A stretch of 64,000 bases of DNA. Source: Amaranthus tricolor (taxonomy: Eukaryota; Streptophyta; Magnoliopsida; Caryophyllales; Amaranthaceae). The stretch covers positions 7,821,702 to 7,885,701 of the forward strand of contig NC_080063.1 in assembly GCF_026212465.1 (NCBI RefSeq), given 5' to 3'. Below are positions 47,701 to 64,000 of the stretch, piece after piece; within the stretch, counting starts at the first letter, position 1, and the number at the start of each line of letters is the position of its first letter. A model generated the notes under the pieces. It saw nothing but the letters and a program-made list of their open reading frames with translations, was not told the origin of the DNA and made no database searches. The translations under genes and the position numbers were made by a program.

Positions 47701-49132
47701 ACAACTTGAGGATCCAGAGATTGTTGAGTTGATCCACAGAGTTGAGAAAAATGAGACTGATGCTTTTGAGTTAGGAGAAAGAGGAGAGTTGAGGATGAAT
47801 GGTAGATTGTGTGTTCCAAATCAATTTGAATTGAAGAATGAGATTCTGAAGGAAGGTCATCAAAGTTTATTTGATTTGCATCCAGGTCGAGATAAGATGA
47901 TTGAGGAGATAAGAGAGATATTTTGGTGGAAAGGTCTAAGGAAAGATGTCTCTGATTTTGTGTCTAAGTGCCTAGTCTGTCAGAGGGTAAAGTTTGAGAG
48001 ACAAAAGAGTTCAGGGTTGCTTCAACCGTTGCCTGTCCCAGATTGGAAGTGGGACTCGATTTCTATGGACTTTGTGGTAGGGCTGCCACGGACCCAGCGA
48101 GGGAATGATGTTATTTGGGTCATTGTTGATAGATTGACCAAGGTCGCTAGATTTGTGCCAATGAAGAATACTTGGGGGGCCAAGCAATTAGCAGATGCCT
48201 ATGTTCGAGAGATTGTCAGACTTCATGGTGTTCCGAGGACTATTGTTTCGGATAGGGATCCGAAGTTTTTATCGAGGTTTTGGGAAAAGTTGCAGGAAGC
48301 TTTTGGGAGTAAGTTGTGCTTGAGTACTGCTTTTCATCCTGCGACTGATGGTCAGACTGAGAGAACTATTCAGACTTTAGAGGATCTTTTGAGATGTTGT
48401 GTGTTGGACTTTGAGGGTTCTTGGGAAGATAAATTACCGATGGTGGAGTTCGCCTACAACAACAGTTTCCAATCTAGTATTAGGATGGCACCGTATGAAG
48501 CTCTTTATGGAAGGAAGTGTCGAGTACCTTTGTGTTGGGATTTGATGGATAGGACCATTCCCGAAGGTCCAGATGTGATTCAGGAATCCATTGATGCTCT
48601 GAAGATTGTTCAACAGAACATGAGAGCAGCACAGAGCCGACAAAAGAGTTATGCTGATAATCGTCGAAAGATGTTGCAATTTGAGGTTGGCGACAAGGTT
48701 TTCCTAAAGGTTTCACCTACAAGGGGTGTCCAGCGCTTTGGAGTTCGAGGAAAGTTGAGTACAAAATTTGTTGGACCTTTTGAGATCCTAAGGAGAGTCG
48801 GGGAAGTTTCTTATGAGTTGGCTTTACCTCCAAGTTTAGCAAAAGTTCATAATGTGTTCCATGTTTCACAGTTGAGGAAATATGTTCATGATCCGTCTCA
48901 TGTTCTAGCTCACGAGCCGCTTTTGATTGAGGAGTCTTTGGTGTATGAGGAACGACCAATCAGGATCTTAGATACCCGAGTAAAAGAGTTGAGAAATTCG
49001 AGTATTCCATTGGTCAAGGTTTTGTGGTCAAACCACGGGGTTGAAGAGGCGACTTGGGAAAAAGAGGTCGACATGAGAGAGCGTTATTCTAACCTTTTTG
49101 GTAAGTCCAAGTTTCGGGACGAAACTATCTAA
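44774..49132 (+). CDS. Gag-Pol polyprotein of the Ty3/gypsy chromovirus
   Basis: One uninterrupted ORF of 1,452 aa. Approximate order: Gag capsid (residues 30-190, with [12 protein letters not shown]); zinc knuckle [14 protein letters not shown] (about 250); protease with [10 protein letters not shown] (about 335); reverse transcriptase (530-710) with [11 protein letters not shown] and the catalytic [10 protein letters not shown]; RNase H with [14 protein letters not shown] and IYTDHQN; integrase with a zinc-binding HHCC region (SKCLVCQ), the DDE core around [18 protein letters not shown] and [11 protein letters not shown]; and a C-terminal chromodomain with [16 protein letters not shown]. 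The frame stays open upstream to an in-frame TAG at 44703-44705 without another ATG, so Gag might start earlier by other means. All catalytic motifs are present, so the copy may be coding-competent. The usual protease motif has Ala where this has Thr (DSGT). Confidence 0.97.
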   Translation: MERTNERLITLMENQAQEANDDGKYFKNMAYHRPPQYDGEADPVRFENWLAEMEKLLEVINCPTHLKVKLASFYLSGPAELWWRSIKATMTDTFWDDFLITLRQQFYPPSLQRKKENEFLHLRQGLMTVIEYSCKFNDLSRFASDIVSKESVRASRFFEGLNLKIQKGIGKYSDFRDLYDRALEYERILDKEDNTNKRKFGGGNNNRNKRPTNWDRKPFQPKNSTRVTVRKCRLCGKDHRGCSCTGKIICFKCKKEGHVSTNCREGIQLGASSTGNYGAPSSSGNVQSIAARRTAGLHAISNHVDNLHQAFEGKVISGHFVVGDSLAHILFDSGTDRSFISSSFLHKSSISLEPQKFNLQILLPDGSPFLCDRIFPNFPLKISDNHLPADLIVFELGTYDINLGMDWLGRHHAEILCKEKIVRVKAPGGECLIRKNYVFPIQTISAVQAIEMIKHGDKGYLCFIASSEEKIKLSLEETPIVCDYPDVFPEDLPGLPPRREVDFHIDLIPDATPISRTPYRFAPAELAELKKQLDELLEKGFIRPSVSPWGAPVLFVKKKDGTMRLCIDYREINKITIKNRYPLPRIDDLFDQLRGAQVFSKIDLRSGYHQLRIAKEDVSKTAFRTRYGHYEFLVMPFGLTNAPAAFMDLMQRYLRPYLDKFVIVFIDDILVYSRSREEHEEHLRMILELLRKEKLYGKFSKCEFWLEENSFLGHMVSKGGISVDPEKIKAITDWPIPRNVTEVRSFLGLAGYYRKYVENLSTVARPMFKLLKKGIRFQWNERHTIAFEELKKRLTTAPVLAMPDCSKPFEVYCDASFEGLGCVLMQEGKVIAYASRQLRPHEVNYPVHDIELAAVIFALKLWRHYLYGLPCKIYTDHQNLRYVFNQKELNMRQRRWLEVIKDYDLEIVYHPGKANKVADALSRRPRVSVNAIMSVPWELYREMQSLGLEICSRHEVGQYLGAMTIQPTLFDRIIEAQLEDPEIVELIHRVEKNETDAFELGERGELRMNGRLCVPNQFELKNEILKEGHQSLFDLHPGRDKMIEEIREIFWWKGLRKDVSDFVSKCLVCQRVKFERQKSSGLLQPLPVPDWKWDSISMDFVVGLPRTQRGNDVIWVIVDRLTKVARFVPMKNTWGAKQLADAYVREIVRLHGVPRTIVSDRDPKFLSRFWEKLQEAFGSKLCLSTAFHPATDGQTERTIQTLEDLLRCCVLDFEGSWEDKLPMVEFAYNNSFQSSIRMAPYEALYGRKCRVPLCWDLMDRTIPEGPDVIQESIDALKIVQQNMRAAQSRQKSYADNRRKMLQFEVGDKVFLKVSPTRGVQRFGVRGKLSTKFVGPFEILRRVGEVSYELALPPSLAKVHNVFHVSQLRKYVHDPSHVLAHEPLLIEESLVYEERPIRILDTRVKELRNSSIPLVKVLWSNHGVEEATWEKEVDMRERYSNLFGKSKFRDETI

Positions 49133-49144
49133 AGGTGGAAAGAG
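49131..49144 (+). other. Polypurine tract
   Basis: Purine-rich AAAGGTGGAAAGAG immediately before the 3' LTR, overlapping the end of the gag-pol reading frame. It is the expected plus-strand primer site. Confidence 0.75.
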
Positions 49145-49145
49145 T

Positions 49146-51771
49146 TGTAACAGGCTCAAATTTCTTAATCTTAATCTTCCGATTAATTATTCCGAAATTT
49201 CTTTTCGAATTCCTAATCCTTTGGTTATCTAATTCAAATCACCTTTAATTCCTAAACCTTATTCCGATTTTTGTAATTTCTTCCAAATATTAAACTTAAA
49301 AATATATTTATATTCTTAAATTTCTTTATAAGCACTAAAATATTATTTTATTATTTTATACTACGAAAAGTAAAATTTTAATATTATATTTACGGTTTTA
49401 TTAAAACGTTACGTTTCAATTTCGTTTCCTTAAACTAACTTTACTACTTATCATTTTAACTTTACAACTTTGATTTAATTATTTTATACCTAAAAATTAA
49501 CTATATTTTTCTTATTAACTTTAAGTATAGTTTTAACTAAAATTTTCTAAGTAAACTATCATATTTTCATAATCAAACCTTAATCATACTTTCCCATTAA
49601 TCTAAAACATTTCATTAGCATAAACTAGAACAAAAATTTGATGAATCAAAATCCTTTCTACATCAATCCATAATGTTCATCACTTACACAAGCTATCACC
49701 ATTTCCTTACACAAGTTAACCTTCTTCTACACTCCAAACTCTTACACATCCACTTACACACTCCAACTCTTACACATTCACTTACACACTCTAAATCACT
49801 TACACAAGTTAACCTTGTTTTTCATACAATCTTATGAACTAAAAAGTTGTCCAAAACTCATTATAAATATCCCTCCTTAGCCATGAGATCACTTGCACCC
49901 CATCATCAAATCTTTCTACCATTCTTTCTTATATCTTCACTTGATTAACATCTTACTAACTCTATACCCTTTTTATTTGTTGAAGAATCAAATGAAGATG
50001 GAGCTTGATCTTATCACTTCTTAAGCCAATAATCATCAACTTTTAAAAAGTCAAGTATTATCTTTTGGAGCTTGGATATCATTTTCTTTTGGGTAATTGA
50101 AGATCTACTTCTTTGAAGCTTGGAACCTTGAAGACTTTCTTTTGGAGCTTATTTCTTTAAGTTCTTATTTTCCTATTATTATTCTCTTACTTGGTTTAGC
50201 ACCACCTTCGGAGGAAAATGGTACACATTTTCTTAACTCTCTCGTTATGTGATATTTATTTATGGTTACTCGATAATATAAAAGCATGATCAACATGATT
50301 TTATTTTAGTCATTTAAACTTTATATGGTAATATTAAAGTCATATCCAGTTTAGTGATATTTTCGTCAAAACAATAATAATTTTGGGACACTCAAAAAAA
50401 AAGTCATATATATGGAAATTTTTGATTAATATGATAATATAAATATATATGAATTTTACTAGTTGAATAAACTTATGTGTTTAAAAGGATTCCATATCAT
50501 CTTGGTGTTTTGATAAATTTTTAATCGGTTTATTGGTAAAATAGTCAAACAAATTTGTTAAAATGCTTAGCATTGTTTTTCTTGAAAACTCATTTCATAT
50601 AGATTTTGGACCCTTAATAATTTGTCGGATTATGTTATTTTTATAGTGATGATAGATCTGTTTTACTATTTTACTGGTTATTTGATAAAATATGTTATTA
50701 AGTACTTAGAAATATTACCCTTGACTGTTATGATTATTTATGACACAATAATGACTTAGTTTAGCCTCAGGAATCTTAGTATAGCTACGAAAATTTGTTA
50801 TTTAATTGATATTAATTTATTAGATACTAGTAATTTGTTTCTATTAAAAGGGTTGAATTGTCAAAAATTTGACTAGTGGAAGTTTGACTTATAAGAATGT
50901 AAACTATTTCGGTTTAGAGTCTTGTTTGATATTGCATGATATTGATTGTATGACTCTGATAGTAAGGTAACGTCGAACCATGGACCGGCATGTAAAATCC
51001 CGGCGTCCGTGTTAGCCGGCACGTAAAATGCGGTGTCAGACAGGGGGTCCGAAAAAAACCCATCCTGTGAAGTCTCGAGCATAACAGTATTGAGAGGAGT
51101 GACGACTCCCACCACAGTTAGGGTTTAGGACTACGGTCCTCACCTAACCAGACCCTTACATATATCAGTTGTCATTATTGTTGTGATCTTGTGATGTGCT
51201 ATGATGGTAAAGCTATGAGGCTTAATTGAACTTGATTAAATAAGCATTAAGGTTACCAAGTATTTAGTAGCAGTAATGAACTTCTGCAAGTATTGAGAAT
51301 GTAACTTAATGGCTTAATAAAGGTCAATAATGAGTAATAACCTTCCATAGTGTGCTTGATGATTATTTTGTAAGCATCATTTAACTATCGCATCATAAGC
51401 TTGTTGAGAAAATTGTACTCGGCTTTATCGCTGACCGATTTAATCGGCTGTCATCCGTATTATGGATGACAGTATTTTGCAGGAAAAATTAGCTCAGGTT
51501 TCGATCCAGGCCGCAACTTTAATTATTCTATCGAGGACTTAGCTTCAATGATTTTACTTGATGACTATATTGTACTTATGTTTTTTTTATCGTATTTAAG
51601 TAAACCTTATTTTATATTTTCTCAATTGTAAGATATATTTTTTTTACTTATGTTTTGAACAATTTTAGTTTAAATGGTTTTTAGCAGTTCAGCGTTTTAC
51701 GCTTCCGCATTATTTATCTTAAGTATAATTATTAATGTTAATTATGTAACGAGAGTGCCGTTCCTGCTACA
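49146..51771 (+). repeat. 3' LTR
   Basis: Same length and near-identical to the 5' LTR, which indicates a very recent insertion. Short ORFs in both LTRs (for example an identical 80-codon minus-strand frame) are not considered genes. Confidence 0.97.
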
Positions 51772-52229
51772 GGTACCCTCCGGAGCAATCCATCTAAAGT
51801 ATGTGCATCCTAATCCTTCAACCAAGTAGAAATGGCAACCAATAAAATCACGCCCTGGATCGAAGTCGCTCCAATCTGTATGAATCTCAACTTCATAACC
51901 ACAATCACAAAGCTCTTCAATACAATGCTCCTTTGACATCTACGAAACACATATAATATAGTAACGTAAGTATACTTTCAAATATAATATTAACATTTAT
52001 AAATTGAGAGTAAGACTAACATACTAACATAATACCTTATGTTACCTTTAAAAATTGATTCAATAGAACAAGATTGATGTAGATTGGATATAATGAAGTA
52101 GGGAAATGGAGTTATTTATAGAACACCATTACAATGGCTATTTTCAAGTTCGTAACGACTATTTTTCTAATTAACAACGGCTAGTTTAATTCGTACCCAA
52201 AAAAAAACAAAAAAAAAATTAAGACAGAT

Positions 52230-52305
52230 GAGTCGCTGTTACTAACAGCGACTTAAGCCTTTTATTTTATTTTTTTTCTTCTTTCGCTGTTACTAACAGC
52301 AACTT
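52230..52305. repeat. Right hairpin pair of element C
   Basis: 52230-52254 is a 25-nt palindrome (AGTCGCTGTTA, C, complement). 52281-52305 is a second, less perfect copy. They use the same motif as the left cluster. Confidence 0.9.
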
Positions 52306-52584
52306 ATACCAAACCAGTTGTTTGGATGTACGGACGCTTGTTCTGGGAATTAAGTTTTCACGGAGCTTATTTTGAGAAAAAAGTTGTTCAATTGTCTTAT
52401 TTTATTCAAATTTTCTTGTATTTGTTTAGCTTTTGCGGGCTGGGTCATTAATGGGGTGGTTCATTATTGGTCTAAATTTTAAAAGGCTATAATTGGATAC
52501 AATACGCACGGATTTGAACATAACCCAATCTAAATTAATTATTACTTCAAATCAAATCGATATAGTATATTCGTTAAGTTATTT

Positions 52585-52700
52585 TTGTGAGAGACTGTCA
52601 AACTGTGAGATGATCTCATAACAAGAAGTCTACATTTTAATAATTTATAATAGGTATACATAAAGCATGTCTCACTGTGAGATCGTCTCATACTAAGCAC
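52585..52700. repeat. Short GAGATGATCTCA / GAGATCGTCTCA repeat remnant
   Basis: Two short self-complementary motifs (CTGTGAGATGATCTCATAA and CACTGTGAGATCGTCTCATA) 80 bp apart. It resembles the ends of a common plant MITE but is too decayed to classify. Confidence 0.35.
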
Positions 52701-53099
52701 ACAAAATACTCGAAAGCAACTAGATCCAAATATTTCATAGTTAAAACTGAACCAAACATTCGCATGTAGCAGACCAGCCAAATTTGCCTATGTTAAAAAT
52801 ATATCTCCCAACTTCAATATATTTTAATCATATGATCAATACATAACAGAACTACACGCCAACTTATTTATTTCATGATTGATCCAATGAAGAGAAAAAC
52901 AATGGTAGCAACTAGGAACTCTCTAGTCTCTACTCAATAAATATGCCACAAGATATTGATAATACACAAGGCACTGATTTGCACATCTATCAACAAGTGA
53001 GGTTGCCGATTTGCATGTTGTTCTCTCAAACAAACATGCACCCTGACCCAGCCATTTTACTAAGCTACTTCTGGTTAATACTTAACAAGTCAAACGCTG

Positions 53100-60426
<7,327 letters not shown>

Positions 60427-60921
60427 AATGGACTCTCCCCAGCTTTCCAAACTACCGCTAGAAACGAAACCAAATTCTTTTGTACACTGTTAAGTAAAGG
60501 CGTAGCAGATGGATTTATATTTTGTATACCTGATGCCTGATGCAGCAAGAAATTTTCAATTAAAAAAAGGCGACCCAATCGGCCAAACAGGCACACAGAT
60601 GCATACACCCTTCAGCACCTCATCAAAGCTGTTCTGAGTGAGTACGGCTACGGGGACACGACAGAAAACTTTATATGCGCAGAAACTCATTACCAAAAAG
60701 GGGAGATACCGAACATAAACAAATAAGTGGAAGTGCAAATTTAACTTTATTATTAGATAGATTGTGAAGGACTTGATTTTGTTTAACTAATCACGGGGGC
60801 TGAAAAATAACAAATTCACTGATGAAACACAGAAACAGAGCACAGGTTATGCTTGAAGAAACCAATAGTTAAAACAAACAACCTAACATATATTTGTGCC
60901 TATTATAAGCTCTTGATATAG

Positions 60922-60964
<43 letters not shown>

Positions 60965-63480
60965 AAGAAACATACATTACACCAAATAACAAAGCATTAT
61001 GCAATTATTATTCCTAAATGGAGAATATCAACTTCTGTTTCAGACAAACGAAAAGAACCCCAACAGATAAAGCTAAAATTAATGTGATAACAAACTAACA
61101 AACAATGAAAGAAGTAAGATTCAACTTACAAGATACAAACATAACACAGTGAGGGAAACGGATAGTATGCCAACTACCTAAATAATTCTCAATTATAAAA
61201 TTTTATATTTTATCAAATAAGTTTTTCAAATAAGCAAATGAGTCTAACAACGGACACACCACCGATAATTTCTAGATTACACATTAGCATAACCAAATGA
61301 GTAGATATCTAGTACATTGAGAATATCCACCACCACAAAAATATTTTGAAGCCTTAATCCCAACATTTTGGTTTGGAAAACATAAACCATGATAAATCCA
61401 TATGACAAATTTTCGATAAAAAAAATATATTCAGCCTTATCTAAAATTAATCTACAACTAGAAAAATTAATTTTATTCATCATCCACTAGTATTATCTCC
61501 CACCATTTATCTCTATCTATTATCTTCTACAAATCTCTATTATTCAAGTCATTCTTCACTCTTATCATGATGGCCATCTTCGGCCAATCTCTTTTTCTTC
61601 TAAGAACTCAATGGGTTCCAGCATACCAAACCACATCTTTCTTTTCTGAGCACCATATCACAAAATCTCTTTCTCTCTAAAGAACTTAAAGTTAATGTAA
61701 GTAGTTTTATCCAACTTGGTCTTCATGAGACCTTTTCTTATGTCTTCGTTTCAAATTGTATTCTTTAGGGTATATCCATTCATTCAACTTAACAAATGCA
61801 TCTCTAGTAGAAACGCAACATTTTGACTTATATGGTGCATTGTAATCTAGTAAAATTTTCTCTATAACCATAGTGGCACACATCCTTTTGAATTGGGCTC
61901 ATGTCAAAAGATATGACGACATTTTACCTTGATCGTTACTAACCTAGTGCAATCTTCCTCCGACACTCGGGCTTTAGACCGCAAAAAACACAAAATAAGC
62001 ACTACAAGCTTCAACAATGTACATCATCAATTATAATTTTCCTTCCTCATCAAGGTATTTACATCATCAATTATAATTTTCCTTCCTCATCAAGGTACTT
62101 ATACGTTTTGTATAACATGTCACCACCCAAATACCAAGTGAATTTTATCCAGGCAAGACTTGATGGGGTCAAAGATATGCAATCTTATTATTGTAATAAC
62201 AATGAAGTTATTTTTTTACCCTTGATTGCAAAAATCATCAATAACTGCACATATATAAGAAAAATGAATGAAGATTCTACAACTTCAATTTTTCTTCTTT
62301 TTTGTGAGGATATCAACAACAAATCAAATCCAATTATCGACAAATATGGAAGAACCTTTTCTAATGTTCAAAAACAAAATTTTCTATTTGAAGTTTGACA
62401 CAATAATTAACAACCAAAATTTTTTAAGTCGTGACAAAATGTACTTGACCCTTTTTTGGTATAGATTGGATTGGAAATGGGAATGCAATCCGTTACTAAA
62501 ATCAAATAGAAATGAGCACGGTAATGACCATGATCCTCAAATTGTAATTTTAAAAAGGCCGTTAAAAATTATGACTACTCTACATGCTCAGACAAGCATG
62601 TTTAATGCAGTTTATCAACAGATTATGGAAGGTGATAGCTTACTCCTAGGAAGTCATTTGTTTGATCCAAAATCACAAAATCAGAAACCCAATAAGAAAT
62701 AATGGAGCTTGCTTCACTATAAAACAGTGACAAAACTCCATTTTTGGAATAAGAGAAGTGAAAGCTACTACATGTTACCAATTAGATCAAAGAATATGAC
62801 ACATTGAAGTCGTATGCAAATTGGAGTGATATATGTTGCCAAGTCCTATATGAGAACCATCAATTGACTGAAAAAAAAGCAAACAAGAAGCCATTTTCCT
62901 CATTATCGGGTGAAGAGGAACCATTTTTGAAGATGCGTCTTGCAACTAGCCATAAAGCCCTCTCGGAACACACTATAAGCAATTCAGAAAGGTGCTGTAT
63001 CAGTTGGAGGTAAGCATAAGAGCCAATCACATAAATATACTCTGCAACAGACACATCTTAGCAGTGACAGAACTATGAACTAATAAAGCTTTTTAAACGT
63101 TATCTCCATCGATCTCTTGAAGCAATTAAGTAGTTAGCATCCACTTTTAGCATAGAGAAAACTAAAAAAACTGGAAAAAATTGGTGAATAGGTGGTGCAT
63201 TGTGTATTACAACTTGCAGAAAAAGTAGACTGGGTAAAACTAAAATAGAAAAATATCCATTCCTTTGTGTGGCATCCAAAAATGGAAGAGTTTAACTCGA
63301 TAAATGGAATTATAAATAAGATTTAAAACTATTAGCCCCAATTCAGAGCTTAACACTGAGTAGATGAGAGTGCATATCAGAAAAACGAAACATAACAGTC
63401 TTCTGAACTGCAGTAAAAGCAATGATGCTGCCCTTATTTACGAGGAAAAGATATTAACTAATATTGAAAATAACCCACTT
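60427..63480. other. Upstream region of the TGA gene, no other gene recognised
   Basis: The first few hundred bases, read leftwards, are the probable 5' UTR and promoter of the TGA gene. A poly-A run of about 40 lies at 60922-60962. A 40-bp tandem duplication, each unit beginning ACATCATCAATTATAATTTT, sits at 62021-62100. Short ORFs at 62108-62702 show no family I recognise. Confidence 0.45.
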
Positions 63481-63489
63481 GTGATCCCA

Positions 63490-63660
63490 CATCGAAGAAT
63501 TAGAGAGGTTGACTATCATTTATACTTGATGGGCTACTCCTCCTAATAGGATGATACTAATTGATTATAGGATAGAACCTCATCGGGTTTGTGTGCAGTC
63601 AACTCTCCTTTTAAGCAGGTTTGTGTGCAGCCTACTCTCCTCTTAAGAGGGTCTTATTGT
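63490..63660. repeat. Possible LTR/TRIM-like fragment
   Basis: Contains GATCCCACATCGAAGAATTAG, a motif often seen in plant terminal-repeat elements, and an imperfect tandem duplication of about 33 bp (GTTTGTGTGCAG...CTCTCC, 63600-63660). Ends unresolved. Confidence 0.3.
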
Positions 63661-63930
63661 ATACAGATCCAATAACAAATTTATCAACTAAGTCATCAAG
63701 GAGAAGGGAATCATATAAAATAACAAACTTATTAGTGATCAAAAGACACAGCACACTGCCAATTAAGATTAATGCATAAGAAAATCATGTGCCACCGATG
63801 TATACTATATATAGAAGTAACCTCAAGTTTCCCAACTAGAATTGAGATATACTTTTAGCATAAACAAAAATCAAGTGCAATTGAAGTAAAGAACAATTAA
63901 ACAAACCAAAACAACTAGGAAATGCTATTT

Positions 63931-63950
63931 ACACACACACACACACACAC
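63931..63950. repeat. (AC)10 microsatellite
   Basis: Ten uninterrupted AC repeats. Confidence 0.95.
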
Positions 63951-64000
63951 AAAAGTTAAGAATACAACTATACTATAGCAAGCTAGAAGATAAGGGAAAT

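Larger units (their letters stand above)
41857..51771 (+). mobile_element. Full-length Ty3/gypsy chromovirus LTR retrotransposon (Tekay/Del type)
   Basis: 9,915 bp, with 5-bp target duplication GGTAC at 41852-41856 and 51772-51776. Two LTRs of 2,626 bp start TGTAACAGG and end CTGCTACA. The order LTR, primer site, gag, protease, reverse transcriptase, RNase H, integrase, chromodomain, polypurine tract, LTR is complete and the single ORF is open. The very long LTRs and chromodomain suggest the Tekay/Del lineage. It inserted into the GRF gene of element C. Confidence 0.97.
41702..51939 (-). pseudogene. GRF-type zinc finger plus coiled-coil gene (copy C), split by a Ty3/gypsy element
   Basis: On the minus strand the ATG at 51939-51937 opens a peptide with LCDCGYEVEIHTDW, DFIGCHFYLVEGLGC and TYFRWIAPEGT, the GRF zinc-finger pattern. 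Coding stops at the retroelement border (51772). It resumes in the same frame on the other side of the element (from 41856, counting one GGTAC copy) with KWQSDLIIRLEKEKKELKD and a Lys/Glu-rich coiled coil to a TAG at 41704-41702. Ignoring the insertion the frame is intact, about 110 aa. Its homologue in remnant B is broken differently. Confidence 0.88.
39876..52397. mobile_element. MULE-like element C, about 12.5 kb including a nested Ty3/gypsy element
   Basis: The terminal inverted repeats are about 75-90 bp, 39876-39950 and 52310-52397. Both contain CTCCGTGAAAACTTAATTCC and GCGTCCGTACATCCAAA (right copy in reverse complement). Hairpin arrays lie just inside both. Without the 9,915-bp retroelement, the element is about 2.6 kb. 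Cargo: a MuDR-PMD chimera (+) and a GRF zinc-finger gene (-), convergent. No clean target duplication could be assigned. Confidence 0.85.

Overview
The window is nuclear DNA from a flowering plant, most likely a eudicot. The evidence is GT-AG introns, four plant nuclear genes with confidently assembled exons, and a dense load of plant-type transposons. I cannot name the species from sequence alone.

Host genes, left to right: the last exon of an unrecognised gene (114-224, +); a small chloroplast-targeted DnaJ-type Cys-rich zinc-finger protein in two exons (1429-1887, +); a complete FES1A-like Hsp70 co-factor gene in six exons (5726-10474, +, 385 aa); NDUFA6/B14, a mitochondrial complex I LYR subunit, in two exons separated by an 8.1-kb intron (30766-39237, +, 130 aa); and a clade II TGA bZIP transcription factor in eight coding exons (60426 down to 53100, -, 331 aa). 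Exon frames close exactly in every one of these. The genes belong to unrelated pathways, as is normal in plant chromosomes.

Most of the rest is mobile DNA. At 11.2-12.9 kb lie two hAT-type elements with perfect 8-bp target duplications. At 14.0-17.8 kb is a MULE-like element (A) carrying a plant mobile domain (PMD) gene and seven short hairpins next to its ends. At 18.0-22.9 kb are a LINE (RTE-type) fragment, Stowaway MITEs and a mariner-like element with transposase. At 24.8-30.1 kb are a copia LTR remnant, an RTE retroelement with several 3' tails, and a second MULE-like remnant (B) with a MuDR N-terminal fragment and a GRF-zinc-finger gene split by a hAT MITE. Inside the NDUFA6 intron is a third remnant (D) with a MULE transposase fragment convergent with a PMD gene. 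At 39.9-52.4 kb is a large MULE-like element (C), which holds a MuDR-PMD chimera and the same GRF gene. That GRF gene is split by a full-length, very young Ty3/gypsy chromovirus (41857-51771, 5-bp target duplication GGTAC). The last TGA intron carries a 1.6-kb inverted duplication of a FAR1-type sequence, an Athila-like ORF1 fragment and a MITE seated inside a (TA)n tract.

The most interesting thread is the recurring group of MULE-like elements A-D. They share a gene set (MuDR/MULE transposase pieces, PMD, GRF zinc finger plus coiled coil). They also share an architecture in which short hairpins, 25 nt in three of the four, lie just inside the terminal inverted repeats, with a different hairpin sequence in each family. 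I have not been able to test whether this combination is already described.
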